NCBI GenBank assembly: GCA_008477525.1
Contig: SPDT01000007.1
Location: forward strand, 1,178,001 to 1,242,000
Reading direction: 5' to 3'
Length of the DNA: 64,000 nt
Source of the DNA: Hypomyces perniciosus
Taxonomy: Eukaryota > Ascomycota > Sordariomycetes > Hypocreales > Hypocreaceae
In this document: one piece after another, positions 35,750-45,816 of the stretch
Layout of the letters: the number at the start of each line of letters is the position of its first letter
How positions within the stretch are numbered: the first letter of the stretch is position 1
Position numbers and translations under genes: made by a program
Notes under the pieces: model-generated
Told to the model about the DNA's origin: nothing
The model's input: the letters and a program-made list of their open reading frames with translations, nothing else
Databases searched by the model: none

Positions 35750-36290
35750 GATAAAGGCCTGGGATGGAAACGAGAAGAAAGGTCGAGTTATCGCCAACGG
35801 TAGCAAAGGGTCATGCTGGTGCTCGCTTTTTGCTGGCTGCTGGAATGGAAGTTTTGGGTGTCTCGTTTTTAGTCCTGGCCGAGGAAGCGACTGGCTGGTT
35901 AGTGGGGGTCGGACTGAGTCGCAATGTAATGGCGGAGGAAATTAGGCCTAGTCGTGCTCCGTAGTAGTAGCTGGTAGGTAGGCTGGCGTGTTTCCCGTTT
36001 GAAGATGGTGGCAGTACGAGTATATCAGGCGAGGCGCTGTTCGTTCGTGATTGTCGTCCTGTTTTGTGTCCGGATCGGCGTACGAGTGAGTGCTCGTCAC
36101 AGCGTTTCGGGCCAGCGGTGGAGACGGGCGCAATGGGCAGTAGTAGTGTACCAGAAGGATAGTAGAAGGGAGGAAGAAAAGGAGATGGAAGAGGAAGAGG
36201 AAGAGGAAGAGAATGTGCGAGAGGGACAGGACAGAACAGGACAGGCGTACGAAGCGAAGTAATAGATGATGATCCCTCTTCTCACACACC
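35750..36290. other. Kinase promoter/leader with GA-rich simple repeats
   Basis: Purine-rich on the + strand (so pyrimidine-rich in the kinase transcript), with (GGAAGA)n at about 36186-36211 and GGACAG repeats after it. This is typical fungal promoter or 5' leader sequence. Open frames across it are low-complexity and not credible. Confidence 0.55.
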
Positions 36291-37173
36291 CCCCGGACGT
36301 AATATTAGTACGGGTCGATGTTGGATGCAGAAAAGGTGGGAAAACAGGGGAGACGGGGAGCGAACCAGTAGCAGCAGTGGGGATTTTGGTGCAGGAAGCA
36401 GGCTGAAGCTCCAGCTTCTAGGTACTGGAGTAGTACTACAGGACAGGGGTTTTAGGGCGGGTTTCAGGGAACCTTGGACAACTATTATCTCCGTTAGCCG
36501 TGTCATGAGGTACCTTATGTACTTCGTACCTACCACCACATGTGAATCACGCGCTCTGACACCTGGGATTCGGGATCTAAGGACCACAGAACAAGAACAA
36601 CGGACTGCCTGGGTTCCCAGAGTGTTATGTACAGAAAAGGGCAGAGTATAAAGTACCCGTACATAGGAAATACGAGCATGTACTACGACCGTGGAATGAC
36701 GCAGGAAGCCGGAAAAGAGGTGTGTGCGGCTACTACTTGGCTCAGATAGATACAAAGACAGTAATTATCGGCCTACTGCCTAATCTCTACGAGTACAGCG
36801 GTGTGTGCCTCATCGGTGCGACATTGGCAGTGAGCGAGCGATTTGAGTCCAAAAATAGGAACATTATCTAGAAGAAGCGGCGGTGTTAATACGGAGTACT
36901 GAACAGGGAATCGGCGCGAGAGGCACATGAAGAGATGCAGATGCAGGTGCTGTTTTATGTATGCGGTCTAATCTCGCAAGCTCTCGAGTATCGATGCTGT
37001 GTTTTGAACAACAAGTACCTAGGTAGTCGGAATTCACAAGTGCTACTTCAAGTCTGTATGGAGTACTCGGATGATAGGTAATATCCGTATGGGGTATTAC
37101 TCGTATTAATTCTATTACTAGCACTACTACTCCTTCTCCTCTTCTTCCCTGGTTTATTATAAAGTTGCAGTAT

Positions 37174-37191
37174 GTACTCCGTATGGAGTAC
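37174..37191. repeat. Short inverted repeat built from the TACTCCGTA motif
   Basis: GTACTCC (37174-37180) and GGAGTAC (37185-37191) are perfect reverse complements around GTAT. The 9-mer TACTCCGTA sits inside it. It repeats the arrangement seen at 4709-4733 upstream of Argonaute, though shorter. Confidence 0.6.
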
Positions 37192-39140
37192 GGAGCACGA
37201 GAGATTTGAGGCCCTGGTCGCCACGAGATGTTCAGATGGTGGGGACCCCCTGGACGAACTACTGCGAGTAGCACGTTGCCAATGGATGCTTGTTCGCCTT
37301 GAATCTGATGTTCTAGAATGACACTGGAAGCTATTACCCCCCCCCTACCATGTCATCTCGATCCGTAGCATGGAATGGAAGGGAAGCTTCGAATGTCTTG
37401 CGGACTCCCGTAAAGTGTGCATTCCATGACCCCTGATACTACCCCGATGAAGTCAATTGCTAGTAGTACGTACGAGTACTTCGTAGTCGCAGTTTTCACC
37501 TTCAGACGGCAGCTCGTGCACGCCATGGCGGCGAGTCCGGAAAGGTCATGGCGGTGGTGGATTTTGGTGGCTTGTGAACATGTGGGATTGGAGGGGGGAC
37601 CGCCGGCTATCGCATCCAAACCAACTGAACTGCAGACCTTTGAGCAGACCTTTGAGCAGACCTACAAAGTGTGTACCTCTAATGGTCTTCTTCCCTTCTT
37701 CCTGCAGAAGGATTCTCTGTGGCACTTGGGTGTGAGATCCGTCAATTGATCGACGGAGGGGGCACCTCTTTCATACAAGTACGAGTATGGGTATGGCTGT
37801 TAGTGAACCAGCAGGTTGGGTGGGAATGCCATCGTTGCACATACGGTGATAAGGTGCCGATATACGGAGTAGTAAGTACCAATATTACCGGTACTACTAC
37901 TACTACTGGAGGACTGGAGGAGCACAAAGTAGAGGTGATGCATCATCTCGTTGAGCTGCCGTTGTTTAATGTGAAATGATTGAGCATGTTTCTCCTGCAG
38001 TACTACTACTCCGTATTTACCTCACAATGACTCTACTCGAGTATAGTCCAAGCCAAACAAATCGTGTCCAATCGGGACGTAAACGGGGCTGTTCTGACGA
38101 CCAAAAGGCGGAATTGCGCGGGCTGCAAAAAGCGGCTGGCTAACGAAGCACACACGGAATAGTAGATAGAATGCTCACTCTTCTGTTTATCTGCTGCACC
38201 CGCAGCCGCATCCGCATCCGCATCTGCATTTACACCTGCATCATGCAGTCCTACTCTATGATAACAATAACAGACACTTTTGCAGCACAATACGGATGCC
38301 AAGGAGTAGTATTAGCATAGCAGAGATTCACAGACCAGACTCAGGCTCAGACTGCCGTCTCGTCTCGGAGAGTTGAACGAAGCTAACCGGTCCCCTGCAT
38401 CTCAAACATCCCAAGAAACATGTCTGGCCCCAAAATCCCTGCCAGTCCACGTGTCGTGCCGATCCCCTACACAAGGGCAGGGCTACTACCAGTACGGAGT
38501 ACGACACAGGTCTGAAGCCGAAAGCCATCCATCAAGCCTCTTTGGCGCTGATTTGCGCCGGCAACAGGCCCTGCGATTGCAGAGCCGCCCTTAGTATTAT
38601 TTTTTTCTGCCCAATTTTACTTTTTGGTTGACAAAGCAATTAGTTATCAATTGCTATCCCCACAGCCTCGACGATGCAGGTAACCGTCGGTGCGTCGCAA
38701 ATTCACCACCCTCTTCGAAGCTCTTCCCGCTTGGTCGTGTAAGCCACGCAGTCAACGATGCACGCAAAGACGAAAACGCACATGACCAACTTCACTGTAC
38801 TGTAAAGGCTCTCCGCGCACTAATTGCACTTTGAGACACTTTTCCCACGCCGTCAATGGCTTGCCATGTGGCATCAATGATGACGGTTGCCGCCATATCT
38901 CCGTCGGAAACCCGCCGTTTCGTGGCGCGGTCCGCCTTTAAGACCGTTTCATTATTTGTCAAATTTGCCTACCCGCATTCCTATGTACTACTTCGTATGC
39001 GTCGATGGAGTACAGAGTGATTCGTCCTCTATTTGCCACTCATCCATTGCCTCCGACTCACCGCAGAGTAATCTGTTGTAGGAGTGGGGTGGACGGACAC
39101 CCTAATAAAGTTGGACGCTTACTTTTGTAATTAACAACAG

Positions 39141-39175
39141 ATACTACTACTACCACTACTACTACTACCACTACT
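39141..39175. repeat. ACT trinucleotide microsatellite
   Basis: Interrupted (ACT)n with CCA interruptions. Similar TAG/ACT runs occur at 14382, 15297 and 37892, so this trinucleotide is a recurring simple repeat in the intergenic DNA of this genome. Confidence 0.8.
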
Positions 39176-40531
39176 CTACACTAGCGATGCTACTCCTGAT
39201 GAACGAATCATTCCAAGTCTGGGAACGAGCTGATCGTGCAGGGTCCTTACCTCTATGGAGTATCCTCCTCCAACGGGCGAGCCAAGCTCAAATCACGTTT
39301 CAGATCTCTCCCAGCCCGGCGTCGATATCAGCCTTGGAAACCGTACCTAAACCTGAAGCGAGAATTGCTGCTTGGGGTGGCGTTTGTTGGTCTGATAGTA
39401 TCCATCATCGCCTTGCCTTTCGCGCAGCATCTGTATCGGTCACAACCCTAGCTCACATAGGAAAGATCTGATCCTGCTGAGAAGTCTGGGGGAGAGCTCG
39501 TGTGACTCGGATAGGGGCTAGGGTCCAACTGGGCAACTGTCAATTGAGCCATGACCTTTGCGGCCCGATCAGTCTCTTGGATGCACATGTAGATGCGGCG
39601 TAATACTCGTACGAGGTATGGATGGAGCACACCGTACATTGCATTTCGTCCGGCTGTGTCGGTTATGTCGGTTAGCCGTCACTTGAGCGTACGGAGGGAG
39701 CAGCACTCATACAGTATACGAGGTGGTATGGATAAGATCCACATCGAAACACTCTTGGCCCTCAACCTCGTAAATACCGCTAGCAAACATTTCATCTGCC
39801 GGCGGTGTCCCCGAAACACCAGTGCGGAAGCCATCGATGTTTGCTGCCATCACATTCCGCTGCAGGTTTCCCCAGGTCCAACAACACGTGGCAATCGGAG
39901 CCAACATGCATTCCAGAATCAGGCGGACCAACACCACCGCCTTTTCTCGATAGCCATGGGTGGGTGCATAGATATATATGCCGTGCTTTATTACTACTAT
40001 TTCTACATACTACTCCGTACTTCGTACACTAGCGAATCCGACCCGGGACTGGCGTGTTGGTTGGTGGAAAATTCCTCAATGCGTTCTGCCAAGCGAAGGT
40101 ATCCCGAGGACGGAGTACGGAGTGATTTTGCTACCGCTCGTCCGGAGTGCTCCGTATACATATCAGTATTGAACGCTCCGTGCGAGTGTCTTTTAGGCCA
40201 GGTGCATCATTGCCTCCAAAGTTGTAATACTATATATTAGAGGCCCAAGAGATAGAATTTGTACTCGTATAGAGTCCGGGCAGAAACGGCTTAGATATAT
40301 CACCACAATGTCGATATTACGGAGATTGAAAGTGCATTTGTAGATCTTTTCCCCAAGCTGATTGATGACATCAATTGATCAAGCAAAGAGTCCACGTCAC
40401 CATGACTTCAACAACTATTTCAGAGCAATTAAACAAGTCAAATTGTATTTTGAAAATGCTACAATTTCCATAAACTGTATATAAATGAAATCTCAAATAA
40501 GCATCTAATTCATCAAGACTCGGAAGACGCA

Positions 40532-40942
40532 ATGTCATCTATTACTACCATCCGATCTCTCACCCGTGCGGTATCTGTACCCGTCACCCGATCTTACCAC
40601 ATCGCACCACCTCTCCGTCTCCCTTACAAAGACTCGCAAGGCCGCGAAACGCTCAAGCCCGGATCCAACGAGAACACAAAGTCGGGGAGGGACGACGACG
40701 CCTCGGCGCAAGCGGATGCTGCGTTCAATCCGGACAAGACGGCCCCTGAGACGGAGCGGGAAACAGCGGGAGTGGGGACCGAGATGAATCCACTAGATGC
40801 AAGTGGTGCGAATCAAGAGTTTAGCAAGCCGATGGGGGATGAGAAAACAATACGGAGGAAGGGTGGTGAAAAGGAGATGAAGAAAGGGGGACGGAGTCGT
40901 GAGGAGAGTTCTCAGAAGAAGGGCAGTTCTGGTAGGGTGTAG
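40532..40942 (+). CDS. Small conserved fungal protein with predicted mitochondrial presequence (136 aa)
   Basis: Single exon from ATG 40532. The first 25 residues (MSSITTIRSLTRAVSVPVTRSYH) are rich in Arg, Ser and hydroxyl residues, lack acids and can form an amphipathic helix, as in mitochondrial presequences. The rest is strongly hydrophilic and low-complexity, with segments such as LKPGSNENTKSGRDDD, ASGANQEFSKPMGDE and a Lys/Glu/Gly-rich tail, resembling LEA-like disordered proteins. I recall similar short proteins annotated only as hypothetical across filamentous ascomycetes, so it is probably real and conserved but uncharacterised. No catalytic motif. Confidence 0.75.
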   Translation: MSSITTIRSLTRAVSVPVTRSYHIAPPLRLPYKDSQGRETLKPGSNENTKSGRDDDASAQADAAFNPDKTAPETERETAGVGTEMNPLDASGANQEFSKPMGDEKTIRRKGGEKEMKKGGRSREESSQKKGSSGRV

Positions 40943-41385
40943 TCTATGAGCTAGGAAAGCTGCAAGAAGAACTTGTCGCGTTCAATCCTTGACTATGAAT
41001 CCCACGGACGAACAACTTGATAGTGTTGTTTCATGGGTCTTGCACTGGACTTAGAACGGAGGAGACATGAGAGAAGAATCATGTTTTTCCTGAACGAGTA
41101 GAACTTCCCTCCAAGTATAAACGGCAGCATAGGATCTCAAAACTTACGTATCAACAACTAGAAAATTACCCTTTCAGGAAACATGGTAACGTTACTCGTA
41201 CTTCGTACAACTCTCAGTATACCCGAAGGGCGGGGTAATCCATTATATCAACCCCCCTGCTGCAGAATGACATTTACATGATGCTTTTCAATAGATCTTC
41301 CATATAAGTCCTTATGACTTTTGGATCCCATCAAACCAGGCAAAGATAAATCTATCCTCAGACAACACACGTTGAGAGAGCCATC
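40943..41385. other. Intergenic spacer before the SDR gene
   Basis: About 440 bases with one TACTTCGTA copy near 41206, and nothing else distinctive. It presumably holds the SDR promoter. Confidence 0.5.
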
Positions 41386-42174
41386 ATGGCAGAAGACCAA
41401 AAGCAATTCGCCAGCTACCCCAGCCTTGCCGACCGCATCGTCGTCCTCACTGGCGGCGCACAAGGCATCGGCGCCTCCATGGTCGAGCAATTCTCCCTTC
41501 AAGGCTCGCAGGTCATCTTCCTCGATGTCGAAGACGACGCTGCCTCTGCTATTCTCCAAAACGTCGCAGCCCTCGGCGTCAAGCACACGCCCATCTATTA
41601 CCACTGTGACGTGATCAAGATCGACGAGGAGCTGAAGCCCACAGCGGCCAAGATCCTCGCTTCCCACCCGCGGATCGACGTCCTGATCAACAGTGCTGCG
41701 AGGGGCATGGTGAAGCCTACGGTAGAGATTACGACCGAGTGGTGGGATGAGTCTGTGGCGGTGAATTTGAGGCATCATTTCTTCCTTACGCAGGCCCTGC
41801 TGCCGGGCTTGCTTGCTGCGGCGGGGCATGCCTCGGTGGTGAATATGGGGAGTATAAATTGGGTGGTGCCAGGGACAGGATTGGTACCGTACACGACGAG
41901 CAAGGCGGCTGTTGTGGGACTCACGCGGACACTGGCTCATGAGTATGGGCCCAAGGGCGTGAGGGTGAATAGTATCATGCCCGGGTCGATCGAGACGGAG
42001 AGGGAGAGGGATGTTGTGCTGACACCGGAGTATAAGGCATTCGTGTTGAAGAGCCAGGCGATAAAGAGGTTGATACAGCCGGTTGAGGTGGCGAGGTTGG
42101 CCATGTGGTTGGCTTCGGATGATAGTGCGGGGGTGACGAACCAGAGCATAAAGATTGATGGTGGATGGACGTAA
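41386..42174 (+). CDS. Classical short-chain dehydrogenase/reductase (262 aa)
   Basis: Intronless gene from ATG 41386. The Rossmann cofactor motif TGGAQGIG is at about residues 22-29, and FLDVEDD after beta2 suggests NAD(H) preference through the acidic residue. The NNAG-equivalent reads NSAARG, the catalytic Ser lies in the NMGSINW segment, and the active-site pair is YTTSK (Tyr/Lys). SIMPGSIETERE and the C-terminal IDGGW complete the classical SDR pattern. These soluble enzymes oxidise or reduce alcohols, sugars or polyols; substrate not determinable here. It runs tail to tail with the aldolase gene 178 bases away, hinting at carbohydrate use, but this is only positional. Confidence 0.93.
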   Translation: MAEDQKQFASYPSLADRIVVLTGGAQGIGASMVEQFSLQGSQVIFLDVEDDAASAILQNVAALGVKHTPIYYHCDVIKIDEELKPTAAKILASHPRIDVLINSAARGMVKPTVEITTEWWDESVAVNLRHHFFLTQALLPGLLAAAGHASVVNMGSINWVVPGTGLVPYTTSKAAVVGLTRTLAHEYGPKGVRVNSIMPGSIETERERDVVLTPEYKAFVLKSQAIKRLIQPVEVARLAMWLASDDSAGVTNQSIKIDGGWT

Positions 42175-42352
42175 ATACCCGTGAAGCAAGGCTTTACACA
42201 TTGTACGTAATGTAATCTGGACATCTAGGGGAGATGGGATTGTGATACGCTTGAAACATGAACTCTGCGTCGTGATGGGTCCAGCTTAACATGAAAGTAG
42301 TACACATAATGCAGCCACATTGATAAAGAGTCTAGAAACAATAGCACTGGCA

Positions 42353-43364
42353 TTATGCTTTACCGCTGGAACCCACTGCGTCCATCTGCCGAGCCAACTC
42401 ATCCGCCACTTTCTCTACAGCCTCTTCCAGGAGCTGTGTAAACGGCATCTTGTTTATGTTTTGCTCAATATGGTTGTAATAGTCTTGCAAAACGTCCTTG
42501 TTAACGTTTATTTTCCTAACTCCAGCATCAATGAGACGTTTTAGAAGCGCGTCGGAATATCCTGTTACTCCGTGGAGCGCGATGAGGACGTCTCCGGCTT
42601 TGGTGATGTTGTTTATTTCATCAAGTCTAGGTGGCTAGTTAGCAAAGTCATGTTCCCCGTTATTGCGTGAGGAGTGAAGCTGGCATGTGGAAGAGTGAGA
42701 TACTGACCTTTCATAGTCGAGGATAATCCCCCGCGGGCCATATTCACCATGAACATTCCCAAAAGCCGGAGCAAGAAGGTCCACGCCGGCATCTACAAAC
42801 TGCTGTGCTTCCTCGGCAGTCGTCATCAGGCCACTCAAGTCAGCCGTGTCCGAGATTCCATCTTCGCCACCCTCAATCCTCCCAGGCTCTGCCTCCGTCG
42901 CCTTTCCGTGAGCGTGGCAGTACGCAACCAGCTCCTTTGTCCTAGCTAAGTTCTCCTCTTTGGAGTGATGCGACATGTCAACCATGATTGAATCAAAGGG
43001 CAATTCACAGGCCCGCTTGACCATTTCTTCGTCCTGACAGTGGTCAAGATGAACAGAGATGGGAACTGACGCTTCCCGGGCTGCTTGTGCTGCTGCGTGA
43101 ACTAGAATGCCGTTGGAGAAGGAAATGGCCCATGGGAACATCTGGATGATTAGCGGAGACTTCTTTCTCTCTGCTGCCTTGACGAAGCCCAGTATCTGTT
43201 CGAGGTTGTATCTACGAGTTGATAAATACGTCAGTACCAAATTCTCTTAGTTCACGTCTGGAATTATCTTACCCGACAGCAGCAAGGACACCGTATTTGC
43301 CCTCATCTGCTGCTCGCAAGATCCGCATAGTCTTGTTGTTCTGTAACTGATCTGGCGCCATCAT
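42353..43364 (-). CDS. Class II ketose-bisphosphate aldolase family protein (289 aa)
   Basis: Exons 43364-43273, 43211-42708 and 42626-42353; the joins AAVG-YNLEQIL and YER-LDEINN restore the family pattern. Class II aldolases split fructose- or tagatose-bisphosphate using a zinc ion. Visible motifs: the Asp/His cluster HLDHCQDEE, MVDMSHHSKEENLARTKE, the Glu/Gly-rich EAEPGRIEGGEDG loop, APAFGNVHGEYGP (zinc-binding His region), ALHG, and GVRKINVNKD near the C-terminus. This resembles the GatY/KbaY tagatose-type branch or fungal FBA-like paralogues more than the housekeeping yeast Fba1, so a catabolic role is likely. Two ATGs (43364, 43361) are possible starts. Convergent with the SDR. Confidence 0.92.
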
Positions 43365-43878
43365 GTTAGATTTTGAGTGATCCAGGGTATCTATTCAGCC
43401 AAGGTTAAATATAACCAGTTGCCAGCTAAGTCTAGAGACATTGATGATCAAGAAGGCTTTCCGATTCGGAAGTTATTAGCGTTGACTATGGCATTGCCCC
43501 TCACTCCGGAGGAGTCTGCCCCGCAAGCCAGTCGCCGGAGCCGGTTTCTCAAAGAGGTAAACCGGACTGAAGCCGATCTTGTACTGTTGAAACAACATAT
43601 AGACGCCTAATGAGGTGGTAAAGTTTGAATAGTATCCTTATTCAAACTCTGGATGCAAATATAGACACATGACAAGTCTGATTTCATATACTGAGCACTT
43701 TCAGGTGCCATGGTCGGCATTCTTGCCGTCACGATCGCATGATAGAGTCAAATGACAAATTCAACTAAGCATTTTTTGCCCCAAAGATGATCAATTCCAT
43801 CTACAACTGCTGCATTACTATTACGGGGACGTCAGAGTGAGACCAGCCAGTACACACCCAGTCTTGAGACGAGGTAGC
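43365..43878. other. Spacer between permease 3' end and aldolase promoter
   Basis: About 510 bases. An open frame of 77 codons (43377-43610, +) begins with GTG and overlaps the aldolase promoter; I do not consider it a gene. No other element seen. Confidence 0.5.
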
Positions 43879-45816
43879 TTAGAACATCTTCTCAATAAGA
43901 CGACGCCACGCTGGCATCTTGGCCACACGCGCTCGGTATTCGTTAATAGTGTCCCAATCCAACTCTCGTCGGCCAGTGTCAACATCGATCTGATCGACGC
44001 TCAACCAACCCGTTCGCTTCCACAAGTATCCGCACAGCCAAAAGGCCAGGACAATCGGAAAGGCGAGATAAGCTTTGAAGAAGCCTTCGACATCGTTGAG
44101 TCCAGTCTGGCCGGCCGGCGCAATAGCAGTAAAGAACTAAGAACAAAATGTTAGCATAATTTAGAAATAGTTGGCAAGAATTATTGCGTACCTGAGCGAC
44201 GAGAACGAGACCGCAAAGCCCCAATCCGATCCAAGACCCGGTAACACCCAAGATGGCCTTGAATGGGATTTCGTCGAGGGTGTGGCCATGGTAAGCCCAT
44301 GCTTTGCGGAATCGGATGTGCGCAAGGCAGATTGCACCCCACGAGAAAATAACGGCAAGACCAGAAAGAGCTTGGAGCCAGTCAAACACAACAGGTCCCG
44401 ACGCACTCAAGTTGACGTAGGCGAGAGGTCCTGTGAGGAGCAGAACAATAACTGAGTTCAAAGGTCGGCCGGAGCGATCGATGTAGGTGAAGATCTTGGG
44501 GGCGTAGCCCTGTTGCGCCAATGCAGTAAGTGTGCGTGATCCGCCGTAAACGCTTGAGACACCGATAGAAAGAACTGAGATCAAGATAACGGCATTCATG
44601 AAGTGATCGAAACCCTTGAGACCAGCATAAAGACCAATCAGAACGAACGGAGATGCTTTGACATCCGTATAAGCGACGCTGGAGAGCAGCCTAGGGTCAT
44701 CAGATGGAATCAGCAGGCCCACAAAGAAGAGGCCAAGGACGTAGAACAGAGTGATACGCCAGAAGACTTGCTTGATGGCGCTGGGCAGCGATTTGACCGG
44801 GTTGCGACTTTCGGCCGCAGCGAGACCAACAAGCTCAGTGCCGGTGAAGGAGAAAGCAGCGATGACGAAGACGGAGCAAAAGCCTCTGAATCCATTTCGG
44901 AATGCGCCAGGTTCATGCCAGTAGCGGGCTCCCCAATATTCGTTGTATCGACCACTGGAAGGACCGCCACCGAGGACCAGCACGAAAGAAATGATCATGA
45001 AAATGATGGAAGCTGAGAGTTTGATAAGCGAAGACCAAAACTCCTCTTCAGCATAACCGATGCTTCCGAAGATGTTGATGATGATGATTGCTATAAGGAA
45101 GATGGTAATCCAAACGGCAACGTTGATCTGATCGTTCCAGTACTGTATGACCAGCGAACAAACCGTAAGCTCTAGTGGTAAGACGACGCTCCATAAGAAG
45201 AGATAGTTCCAGCCAACAGCGAAACCGAACGAGGGGTCGATGAAACGGGTTGCATAGGTGTAAAAGCCGCCGGAGACGGGATACATAATAGCAAGTTCAC
45301 CGAGAGCAAAGACTGGCGATATTAGTATGAAAACCGCAAGGGCAAGGGGTTGGATTACATACCGACGTTGAAAACCATGAAGCCAACAATACAGAAGCAG
45401 ATCAAGATGGATGCAGGTCCCTAAGAATGGGTCAGCAACCCGCAATTATCACAATTTTGAGGAAATCGTTCGGGGATCCGAGGACAACTTACACCTCTGG
45501 CCAATGCACCACCAGAACCGACAAAGAAACCCGCACCAATGGCGCCGCCAATGGCAATCATCTGCAGATGTCGGGTCTTCATAGCCCGGTCCAGCTCGAC
45601 TAAGCCCCGTCCATAGTAGCGTTTCTGGAACGACTTCAAATTGAGGCCGTTGCGCGTCCAAAAATCCTCATCCTGGAAAGTATTCGCAAACACCTCGTTG
45701 GAGTGCGCTGCAGTAACAACACCGGGTTCCTGAACAGCGCCGGTCTCTTTGTTCCCATAGCCGCCTTTTTCATCCGCCATCGGCGGTGACTCGCCGGAAC
45801 TAGCCCGGCCGGACAT
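43879..45816 (-). CDS. Amino-acid permease, yeast-type (YAT) family (586 aa)
   Basis: Exons 45816-45493, 45420-45363, 45312-44192 and 44136-43879, all in frame. The joins give [16 protein letters not shown] and [18 protein letters not shown], both hallmarks of the fungal AAT/GAP family. The N-terminal 80 residues are hydrophilic, ending in the conserved [24 protein letters not shown] at TM1. About 12 hydrophobic segments follow, with [30 protein letters not shown] and a hydrophilic C-terminal tail ([26 protein letters not shown]). It imports amino acids across the plasma membrane; specificity cannot be deduced. Transcribed in the same direction as the aldolase, 515 bases apart, so probably separate transcripts. 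Confidence 0.95.

Larger units (their letters stand above)
36291..40531. other. 4.2-kb gene-free region dense in TACTCCGTA-type motifs
   Basis: No protein or RNA gene recognised. Exact TACTCCGTA/TACGGAGTA copies start at 36890, 37175, 37863, 38007, 38493 and 40011, and several TACTTCGTA copies are interspersed. The copy at 37175 lies in a small inverted repeat, GTACTCC-GTAT-GGAGTAC (37174-37191). Other simple sequence includes a tandem CAGACCTTTGAG at 37633-37662, GCATCC repeats near 38208-38224, and ACT runs at 37892-37908 and 39141-39175. No transposon coding capacity is visible. Confidence 0.6.

Noticed and set aside
37633..37662. Tandem CAGACCTTTGAG as a functional repeat
   Set aside because: Only about two and a half copies in non-coding DNA; consistent with simple slippage.
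43377..43610. 77-codon plus-strand frame over the aldolase promoter
   Set aside because: Starts with GTG, no family resemblance, and it overlaps the probable promoter of the opposite gene.
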